Assembly: GCA_027364695.1 (NCBI GenBank)
Contig: DAHXOV010000332.1
Span: 1-5,112 of the forward strand
Reading direction: 5' to 3'
DNA length: 5,112 nucleotides
DNA from: a bacterium
Lineage (GTDB): Bacteria > Bacteroidota > Bacteroidia > B-17B0 > Aurantibacillaceae
In this document: in pieces, positions 1-4,543 of the stretch
How the letters are laid out: each line of letters starts with the position of its first letter
Position numbering within the stretch: the stretch's first letter is position 1
The notes under the pieces: model-generated
Seen by the model: only the letters and a program-made list of their open reading frames with translations
The model's database searches: none
Told to the model about the DNA's origin: nothing
Position numbers and translations under genes: made by a program

Positions 1-1244
1 GTAATGAAATGACCCAAAAATGGTACAGTCATATTCAGAGTGGAATCATCTTCCCCACAAATGGAATCGGTATGGATGCAAGTATCAATGGGGGGATGGA
101 TTTTGACTTGGATTTGGTATGTACTTTAAACAGCCCTGAAATTATACAAGGTAGGATTGAAGGATTGCCTGTATTGTACAACACACAAAAAGCGGAAAAA
201 GTGATTTTGAATGAAGATTACTGCACGAAATTAAATGAATCGCACTACCCTCAAATAAAAACAAATAAGATTGGTTTTTTGACCAATTTATCATCTTCTT
301 TTTACTCATTGTTGAATGAGTTTGAAGAAGGTAGTCGAGAGCATGATGCAATATTGAGTCGGCTTAAATACGGACGTGTTAGTCAAGGACTCGCCATAGA
401 TTCCACGAAGGGTTTAATCGTTGACCCATTCCCAGAACATTTTGTTAAATGGAGAAAAATAAAAGAAGAAATGTCGGATGAAGAAAAAGATAGAATTGTT
501 TTTCACAATTCTATTCTTGCAGATAAGAGACCTGTATTTATGATTCATCTATACTCTCATTATTATAAAAAATATCAAAATGAATTAAATACATATAACA
601 CAATTTCTTACACAAAATGGGGCATTCCATTTGAAAAGTTATTGAAAATGAATAATTTATCACAAGAACAAGTAGAATTAATAAAAAAATATAAGAAAAA
701 ATCTTTTTTTCTTGATAATTCTAGCACAATGAATAGAATTTATCATCATATTGAAGGAAAATTGAAAAAAATAAAGAAAAATATCTCGATTCGTTCAGAA
801 AATTTTGATTATTCTGTTCTTCTTTCTAAGAATTTTCAAAAACCCAATAAACAAGTGATTCAAAAAATACAGTTATTATACAAAGAGTGGAAGAGTCTCA
901 ACAGAAACTTTAGAGAAGACACTGGGCAATTAGGTAATCAAAAATATGAGTCACTAGATTTAATATCTAAAACAATTAATCAAAAGGCTTACAATGTCAT
1001 TTCGAGCAATCAGGAAGAGTTATCCAACTGGATAGTTTATGCTTGTTATGACATATTAGGTGTACAATCTCGAAATTTTGCATGGCGTTGCTTTGGTGAA
1101 GAAATTTTTGAGAATATAAAAAACAAAAATAATAAAAAGTTTGTTCGTGTTCCAATGCGTAAATCTGGAGGTTCTATCTCATATTTGTTTTCGGAATTTG
1201 AAAAGTTCCTTATTAATATAGGTGGGTATAATGCTAATGTATAA
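1..1244 (+). CDS. C-terminal part of a YonO/QDE-1-like (two-barrel) RNA polymerase, 5' end outside window
   Basis: This is probably the catalytic C-terminal half of a phage single-polypeptide RNA polymerase related to SPbeta YonO and the QDE-1/eukaryotic RdRP family. It would transcribe phage genes in the cytoplasm. The frame is open through base 3. The first ATG (base 9) has no ribosome binding site, so the true start should lie upstream. Numbering from that ATG, residues 13-37 follow the family pattern in which a 'V-F-P..G' strand leads to a 'GG-D-x-D-x-D' loop: IIFPTNG, then NGG, then D31-F-D33-L-D35. These three Asp match the metal-binding triad of the double-psi beta-barrel (DbDGD), except that the usual Gly is Leu34. 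Residues 88-145 (IGFLTNLSSSFYSLL, then QGLAIDSTKGL) match the conserved region after the catalytic loop in RdRP-type enzymes. The remainder, to residue 411, is Lys-rich and not recognised in detail. The 3' end overlaps the next gene by 14 bases, suggesting translational coupling. The assignment rests on motif reading, not on a search. Confidence 0.72.
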   Translation, partial: NEMTQKWYSHIQSGIIFPTNGIGMDASINGGMDFDLDLVCTLNSPEIIQGRIEGLPVLYNTQKAEKVILNEDYCTKLNESHYPQIKTNKIGFLTNLSSSFYSLLNEFEEGSREHDAILSRLKYGRVSQGLAIDSTKGLIVDPFPEHFVKWRKIKEEMSDEEKDRIVFHNSILADKRPVFMIHLYSHYYKKYQNELNTYNTISYTKWGIPFEKLLKMNNLSQEQVELIKKYKKKSFFLDNSSTMNRIYHHIEGKLKKIKKNISIRSENFDYSVLLSKNFQKPNKQVIQKIQLLYKEWKSLNRNFREDTGQLGNQKYESLDLISKTINQKAYNVISSNQEELSNWIVYACYDILGVQSRNFAWRCFGEEIFENIKNKNNKKFVRVPMRKSGGSISYLFSEFEKFLINIGGYNANV

Positions 1245-1977
1245 TGAATCTAAGTTGGGAGAAAGATTCTATAGGATGGGTTTTACGAATGGTTATAAAT
1301 TTTACGAATGTTTACTGGTGGCGAAATACTTAAGATTTGTTTTAGGGTATAAAGGGCAGAGATGCAAAAGAGCCTTAATTGAATTTTGTGAGAAGTGGGA
1401 TAAGAACTTCAGGTATGTCCCCAAACGCGAATCAATTCGCAATGTATTAAGAGAGAGTCGCTCTGAGTTCCGAAAGACAAATGAGAACATAGTTATTTAT
1501 AAAGAAGAAATTGAGAAAGTTAGAGAGATAAAAAATTTCAAATTTCAAAAAGCATTATTGTGCTTAATTATGATAGCAAAGATTAAGGGTAAAAATTACA
1601 TAAAAACGAACGATTGGAAATTTGTCCGAAAGATAATTTCAAAAAATATTTCTAATCACACAGATATGGAGGCTATTCGTGAAGCATACCAGAAAGGGTT
1701 GATTTGTGAACCGAGATACGCCGCTACCCATGAATTTTCATTTTTACTAGATAAGGGAGAGGTTGGCATTTCAATTCATGGAGAGAAAGAAGCATTCAAC
1801 CTGTCAAACCTGTATGAAAGTTATTGTGGCGGAAGTTTAGGTTATTGCGAAGATTGTGGAACTGAATTTGTAAAGGAAACTAAAAATCAAATACGTTGTG
1901 TCGAGCATCAAATTGAGAGAAAAAAATTGAAATATAATAAGTATAATAACAAACGGAAACAGAAGACTTTCGTGTAG
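1231..1977 (+). CDS. Unknown protein with C-terminal Cys/His zinc motif
   Basis: I do not recognise this 248-residue protein. It is basic, with no signal peptide or clear membrane segment. The N-terminal 130 residues look mostly helical, and the last 20 are very rich in Lys, Arg and Asn. Near the C-terminus, C206-x2-C209-x13-C223-x2-H226 (in CEDCGTEF and RCVEH) forms a compact treble-clef or ribbon-like zinc site. Together with the basic tail, this suggests nucleic-acid binding (inference). The start is chosen at ATG 1231 because AGGTGG (1220-1225) lies 5 bases upstream. GTG 1222 lies within that site, and ATG 1237 is farther away. The start lies inside the end of the polymerase gene, so the two are probably translationally coupled. 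The protein could be an accessory factor of the polymerase, but nothing in the sequence proves this. Confidence 0.8.
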   Translation: MLMYNESKLGERFYRMGFTNGYKFYECLLVAKYLRFVLGYKGQRCKRALIEFCEKWDKNFRYVPKRESIRNVLRESRSEFRKTNENIVIYKEEIEKVREIKNFKFQKALLCLIMIAKIKGKNYIKTNDWKFVRKIISKNISNHTDMEAIREAYQKGLICEPRYAATHEFSFLLDKGEVGISIHGEKEAFNLSNLYESYCGGSLGYCEDCGTEFVKETKNQIRCVEHQIERKKLKYNKYNNKRKQKTFV

Positions 1978-2030
1978 CCTACCACCAAGTAAGGTGCATT
2001 TTGTTAATGGAAGAAGAATCAGGGGTTTTT

Positions 2031-2034
2031 GGAG
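2031..2034 (+). promoter_or_regulatory. Ribosome binding site deciding the HU-like start
   Basis: GGAG lies 7 bases before ATG 2042. It supports that start over the in-frame GTG at 1994 and the in-frame ATG at 2069, neither of which has a convincing site. Confidence 0.6.
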
Positions 2035-2041
2035 TAGAAAT

Positions 2042-2326
2042 ATGGAAAATGATGAAAATACACTAAACATGGATGACGCAATCACCCTAATTGCAGATAA
2101 AAAGAACTTCACAAAAGGGGATGTGAAAGAAATACTTGAAGGTTTAGTTTGGTTGATGGAAGAAAGTGTAAAGAAGGGAAAGACTTTAAAAATTTATGGA
2201 TTTGGGAAATTATATTCTCAGGTGATAAAGATAAAAGGAAAAGATGGGGAAGAGCCGGCTACCACAAAAAGAAACATATTCAAATTGGCGAAGAACATAA
2301 GATTCGCTGATAGGAAGAAGGATTGA
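2042..2326 (+). CDS. HU-like DNA-binding protein
   Basis: This is a 94-residue HU/IHF-family protein. It would bind and bend phage DNA as a dimer and compact it or assist transcription or replication. After a short acidic N-terminus (MENDENTLN), a helical pair runs through ITLIADKKNFTKGDVKEI and LVWLMEESVKKGK (about residues 13-50). The hallmark K-I-Y-G-F-G-K turn follows at about residues 50-56. The beta-arm region is short and highly charged (KIKGKDGEEP) and lacks the usual RNPxTG tip, so this is a divergent member. The start at ATG 2042 is preferred over GTG 1994, which would add 16 residues: GGAG (2031-2034) sits 7 bases before 2042, while 1994 has no good site. It lies 64 bases after the zinc-motif gene and is probably in the same transcript. 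HU (YonN) beside a YonO-type polymerase is also the SPbeta arrangement. Confidence 0.85.
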   Translation: MENDENTLNMDDAITLIADKKNFTKGDVKEILEGLVWLMEESVKKGKTLKIYGFGKLYSQVIKIKGKDGEEPATTKRNIFKLAKNIRFADRKKD

Positions 2327-2351
2327 CAGAATCATACTTCTGTGGTAGTAT
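2323..2351 (+). promoter_or_regulatory. Sigma-A-type promoter upstream of the endonuclease gene
   Basis: A perfect -35 box TTGACA (2323-2328) and a 17-base spacer lead to a -10 box TAGTAT (2346-2351, 4 of 6 to TATAAT). The bases before the -10 are TGTGG, as in the second promoter at 3124-3152. Transcription would start near 2357-2359, at the base of a predicted stem. The -35 overlaps the stop codon of the HU-like gene. Confidence 0.7.
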
Positions 2352-2353
2352 TA

Positions 2354-2426
2354 TATGTTAGATGGATAGGATTGGATTAATTACCCAAGCCGAAAAGCAC
2401 AAGCCCTAGTGCCTTCCGTCTACATG
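2354..2426 (+). promoter_or_regulatory. Predicted structured leader (three-way junction)
   Basis: By hand folding, the RNA closes with an 11-pair stem: 2354-2357 pairs with 2423-2426, U2358 bulges, and 2359-2365 (TAGATGG) pairs with 2416-2422 (CCGTCTA). Two inner hairpins follow. GGATTGG (2369-2375) pairs with CCAAGCC (2385-2391) with one A-G mismatch, and GCAC (2397-2400) pairs with GTGC (2409-2412), extended by AA/TT. The last hairpin abuts the closing stem without a linker. The structure begins about at the predicted transcript 5' end and stops 14 bases before ATG 2441. No known riboswitch or ribozyme consensus was recognised. Confidence 0.45.
2393..2414 (+). repeat. Leader element copy 1 (AAAAGCACA ... 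TAGTGCCT)
   Basis: AAAAGCACA (2393-2401), 5 intervening bases, then TAGTGCCT (2407-2414). All 17 bases recur in the same order at 3224-3248 with 8 intervening bases. GCAC and GTGC form a 4-bp stem with an 8-base loop. The element lies about 35 bases downstream of the predicted transcription start. Confidence 0.7.
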
Positions 2427-2440
2427 ATGCTAGTTATGGA

Positions 2441-3103
2441 ATGGGACAAAAGATATGGTGGTTATGTGAGGATGGTCACGAATGGAAAGCATCAATAAAT
2501 AATAGAACCCATAAAAATCAAGGATGTCCAGTTTGTTCTGGGAGAATTGTTTCGGACAAAAATAGGTTCTCTATCCTGTATCCTGAATTAATTTTGGAAT
2601 GGCATCCGACTAAAAACGGAGAATTAACTCCACACCATATAAGTTTTGGTATTTCAAAAAGAGTTTGGTGGCTCTGTGAGGAAGGTCACGAGTGGAGAGC
2701 ATCTATAAATCGTAGAACTAATCCCAATTCAAATAATGGTTGTCCAAAATGTGCTTCTTCAAAAGGAGAAAAGGAAATTTTATCCTTTTTAAAAGAATTT
2801 AATGTGGCACATATCACCGAATATAGATTTGAAAATTGCAGACATAAAAGGGAACTTCCGTTTGACTTTGCTATTTTTGACTCTGATGGTTATTTACATT
2901 GCATCATAGAATATCACGGAGAGCAACATTACAGACCAATCAAGTTTTTCGGCGGACAAAAGAAGTATGAAGAAAGAATTAGAAACGACAAAATCAAATC
3001 AGATTATTGTAGAGAAAACAACATCCCGTTAAAAATAATCCCATACTGGGAGTTCGACAATATAGAAAGCATTTTACAAGATTATTTGTTTGAGAGCATG
3101 TAA
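2441..3103 (+). CDS. Zinc-ribbon homing-endonuclease-like protein (EDxHD/Vsr-like), probably 5'-truncated
   Basis: The protein has 220 residues and resembles a free-standing phage homing endonuclease that would nick or cut a specific DNA site. Two tandem zinc ribbons of the 'WWLC..GHEW' type come first: C9/H13/C29/C32 and C79/H83/C101/C104. A nuclease domain of the Vsr/PD-(D/E)xK-like superfamily follows at residues about 109-216. Its likely key residues are D142 (ELPFDF), E157, H159, E161 and H163 (IEYHGEQHY), and D183/K186 (NDKIKSDYC). ATG 2441 has no good ribosome binding site. In-frame codons upstream (2423-2440, HDASYG) still match the second repeat (HHISFG), but a TAA at 2378-2380 blocks extension and no in-frame ATG, GTG or TTG lies between. 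The gene therefore looks cut at its 5' end and joined to the leader. It may be weakly expressed, or a remnant with an intact catalytic domain. Confidence 0.82.
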   Translation: MGQKIWWLCEDGHEWKASINNRTHKNQGCPVCSGRIVSDKNRFSILYPELILEWHPTKNGELTPHHISFGISKRVWWLCEEGHEWRASINRRTNPNSNNGCPKCASSKGEKEILSFLKEFNVAHITEYRFENCRHKRELPFDFAIFDSDGYLHCIIEYHGEQHYRPIKFFGGQKKYEERIRNDKIKSDYCRENNIPLKIIPYWEFDNIESILQDYLFESM

Positions 3104-3123
3104 GAAATATCTTACATTTACTC

Positions 3124-3152
3124 TTGACATTCTAATCTAAGTGTGGTAATAT
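3124..3152 (+). promoter_or_regulatory. Sigma-A-type promoter upstream of the tRNA
   Basis: TTGACA (3124-3129), exactly 17 bases, then TAATAT (3147-3152), with TGTGG just before the -10. It matches the design of the promoter at 2323-2351. The predicted start (about 3158) coincides with the first base of a strong hairpin. It should drive the tRNA and the exonuclease. Confidence 0.75.
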
Positions 3153-3157
3153 TAAGA

Positions 3158-3191
3158 CCTATTAAGTGGGTTTCACACCCCATTTGATAGG
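3158..3191 (+). promoter_or_regulatory. 5'-terminal hairpin of the tRNA/exonuclease transcript
   Basis: CCTATTAAGTGGG (3158-3170) pairs along all 13 positions with CCCATTTGATAGG (3179-3191). Two of the pairs are G-U in RNA, and the loop has 8 bases. No T-run follows, so it is not a terminator. Its position at the predicted +1 suggests an RNA-stabilising or regulatory 5' structure. Confidence 0.6.
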
Positions 3192-3223
3192 TATAAGAAA
3201 AAATCATAAAATCCTAAATTTTA

Positions 3224-3248
3224 AAAAGCACACCATAGAGTAGTGCCT
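3224..3248 (+). repeat. Leader element copy 2 (AAAAGCACA ... TAGTGCCT)
   Basis: AAAAGCACA (3224-3232), 8 bases, then TAGTGCCT (3241-3248), repeating the element at 2393-2414. GCAC (3228-3231) can pair with GTGC (3243-3246). An alternative hairpin, TAGAG (3236-3240) with CTCTA (3247-3251), excludes the first, so the RNA could switch between them. The rest of 3192-3278 is A/T-rich with no gene. Confidence 0.7.
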
Positions 3249-3278
3249 CTAATTGATTTACTGTATTTTTTCTTTTAT

Positions 3279-3352
3279 AAGGGTGTGGCGCAATCTGGTA
3301 GCGCAAAGAGTCTGGAACTCTGAGGTTGCACGTTCAAATCGTGTCACTCTTA
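3279..3352 (+). tRNA. tRNA-Pro(UGG)-like, unusual anticodon loop
   Basis: A full cloverleaf of 74 bases is visible. The acceptor stem is 3279-3285 with 3345-3351 (7 pairs, one G-U). The D arm is GCGC/GCGC (3288-3291, 3301-3304). The anticodon arm is 3306-3310 with 3318-3322 (outermost A-G mismatch). The T arm is 3328-3332 with 3340-3344 around TTCAAAT. The discriminator is A3352, and CCA is not encoded. The D arm and acceptor end recall bacterial tRNA-Pro (GCGCA..CTGGTAGCGC). The loop TCTGGAA gives anticodon UGG (3313-3315), which would read CCA. Position 33 is C instead of the near-universal U, and position 37 is A instead of the G typical of tRNA-Pro. It is transcribed with the exonuclease, whose ribosome binding site begins 22 bases after the tRNA end. 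The tRNA call is firm; the isotype is less so. Confidence 0.82.
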
Positions 3353-3374
3353 CAAATAAAGACAAATAGTAACT

Positions 3375-3380
3375 AGGAGA
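3375..3380 (+). promoter_or_regulatory. Ribosome binding site for a TTG start
   Basis: AGGAGA lies 6 bases before TTG 3387. It supports this rare start over the in-frame ATG at 3417, which has no comparable site. Confidence 0.7.
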
Positions 3381-3386
3381 AAATTC

Positions 3387-4403
3387 TTGAATTCAATAAG
3401 AAAATTTTTAAAGAACATGACATTGAGTAGGGCAATTTTTGAAAATGAAGACTTTTTTCAAGAGTGCCTAAATGCTTGGTCAAATAGTATTGGTAATAAT
3501 ACAACACCAATATGGAAAGACATATCTGAAAAATATGGGCTTCCCGATTCTGAAAGACTTCGTGACCTATTCCGTAAAGAACGTGTTGCAAGAGGAATTT
3601 TGAAGACTAATCACAGAACAGTTCAACAGAATCCAAGAGTTGCAATAATTGACTTAGAAACATTACCGCTGAAAATTGAAGGTTATTTATGGGGGATACG
3701 TGACCAATACTTAAGTTATGATATGGTGGCTCAAGATAGTCATATGTTATCGTGGTCGGCTAAATACTTAAACAGTAGTCAAGTATTTCACGATATTATG
3801 ACACCTGAAGAGGCAATAAAGTATGATTCTTTGAGAGTTACAAACAGTCTTATGGAATTTATAAACAATTGTGATATTGTAATCGGTCATAATTGGAATG
3901 GATTTGATGGAAAAATTTTGAATTCAGAATTGATGTTCCATTATCTGCCTCCAGTTAAATATCGTTCAATTGACACATACACACTATTGAAAAACAACTT
4001 CAGAGAAACATCTTATAAACTTGCCGATATAAATAAAAAATATGGTATTCGTGATAAGATTTCAAATGAAGGAATGAGGTTGTGGGTAAAATGTGCCAAT
4101 GGTGAACAAGAAGCCCTTGACACAATGTTAGATTATAATGACGGAGATATTTTTTCAACCGAAGAATTATTTTGGCGCATTCAACCTTATGTAAATAATA
4201 GTGTTCCTAATTTTGGAACATATCAAGATGGTCTATCGAAAGCATGTAATTGTGGATGTACAGAATTCAAAGCAGATGGAGAATGGTACACTCAGCAAGC
4301 AAAATTTGAAAGATTCCGTTGCTCAAACTGTGGAGCAGTTCACAGAGGGAAAAGAAATCTTCTATCAAAAGAAGAATCAAAGGCACTAAAAATCAGATTA
4401 TAA
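3387..4403 (+). CDS. DEDDy 3'-5' exonuclease (DnaQ/RNase H-like) with C-terminal zinc ribbon
   Basis: The protein has 338 residues with three parts. Residues about 20-72 form a basic helical region resembling a helix-turn-helix (PIWKDISEKYGL, then RLRDLFRKERVARG). Residues about 84-270 form an RNase H-like exonuclease domain. Exo I is D89-x-E91 in IIDLET, Exo II is D174 in IGHNWNGFD, and Exo III is Y250-x3-D254 in YNDGD, giving the DEDDy set for two-metal 3'-5' hydrolysis. Residues 287-315 contain C287/C289/C291 and C312-x2-C315, a zinc ribbon. It would degrade or proofread DNA or RNA ends during phage replication; the substrate is not clear from sequence. The start is TTG 3387 with AGGAGA 6 bases upstream. 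It shares the promoter at 3124 with the tRNA, whose removal would create the mRNA 5' end. No polymerase domain is present, so it is a stand-alone nuclease. Confidence 0.85.
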   Translation: MNSIRKFLKNMTLSRAIFENEDFFQECLNAWSNSIGNNTTPIWKDISEKYGLPDSERLRDLFRKERVARGILKTNHRTVQQNPRVAIIDLETLPLKIEGYLWGIRDQYLSYDMVAQDSHMLSWSAKYLNSSQVFHDIMTPEEAIKYDSLRVTNSLMEFINNCDIVIGHNWNGFDGKILNSELMFHYLPPVKYRSIDTYTLLKNNFRETSYKLADINKKYGIRDKISNEGMRLWVKCANGEQEALDTMLDYNDGDIFSTEELFWRIQPYVNNSVPNFGTYQDGLSKACNCGCTEFKADGEWYTQQAKFERFRCSNCGAVHRGKRNLLSKEESKALKIRL

Positions 4404-4491
4404 ATAATTCTAAGAGCAGTTGTTTTTATTAGGGTGGAATCATAGAGCAACAACATCTTATTTTTATAAAAGGGGGAAATTATACTAAAAC

Positions 4492-4518
4492 AAAGAGCAG
4501 ATAACTTCTGCTCTTTTT
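4492..4518 (+). terminator. Rho-independent terminator after the exonuclease gene
   Basis: AAAGAGCAGA (4492-4501) pairs perfectly with TCTGCTCTTT (4507-4516) around a 5-base loop, and the T-run extends to 4518. It closes the tRNA/exonuclease transcript. The rest of 4404-4543 holds no gene. A TATACT at 4481-4486 could be a -10, but no matching -35 is seen. Confidence 0.85.
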
Positions 4519-4531
4519 AATAACATAAATG

Positions 4532-4537
4532 AGGAGG
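4532..4537 (+). promoter_or_regulatory. Strong ribosome binding site of the lysozyme gene
   Basis: AGGAGG, a full match to the 16S anti-Shine-Dalgarno core, lies 6 bases before ATG 4544 and only 13 bases after the terminator. It predicts high translation once the gene is transcribed. Confidence 0.85.
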
Positions 4538-4543
4538 AAACAA

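Noticed and set aside
142..351. Short minus-strand open frames (142-351, 1302-1490, 1837-2112, 3373-3591, 4480-4671) and the + strand frame 4201-4389
   Set aside because: All but one lie largely within or against well-supported + strand genes, none has a credible ribosome binding site or domain, and 4480-4671 runs through the terminator and the lysozyme start.
1227..1232. TATAAT as a promoter for the zinc-motif gene
   Set aside because: A perfect -10 match, but no acceptable -35 at 16-18 bases, and it overlaps the start codon of the gene.
1994..2041. GTG-started 16-residue extension of the HU-like protein
   Set aside because: No convincing ribosome binding site, no HU-like homology in the added residues, and a better site before ATG 2042.
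2354..2426. Hammerhead ribozyme or degenerate tRNA in the first leader
   Set aside because: The three-way shape and a GAAA-like junction are suggestive, but the bases before the second stem (2362-2368, ATGGATA) do not fit the CUGANGA core. As a tRNA it lacks a third arm and a TTC-type T loop.
2393..3251. Minus-strand terminators at both leader elements
   Set aside because: Read on the minus strand, both elements give a G-U-assisted stem followed by a T-run (clearest at 3248-3223). No minus-strand gene lies nearby to be terminated, and the same order relative to two + strand promoters favours a + strand role.
4381..4388. AGGCACTA as a third copy (inverted) of the leader element
   Set aside because: Only the 8-base half is present, inside the end of the exonuclease coding region, without its AAAAGCACA partner. 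Probably chance.
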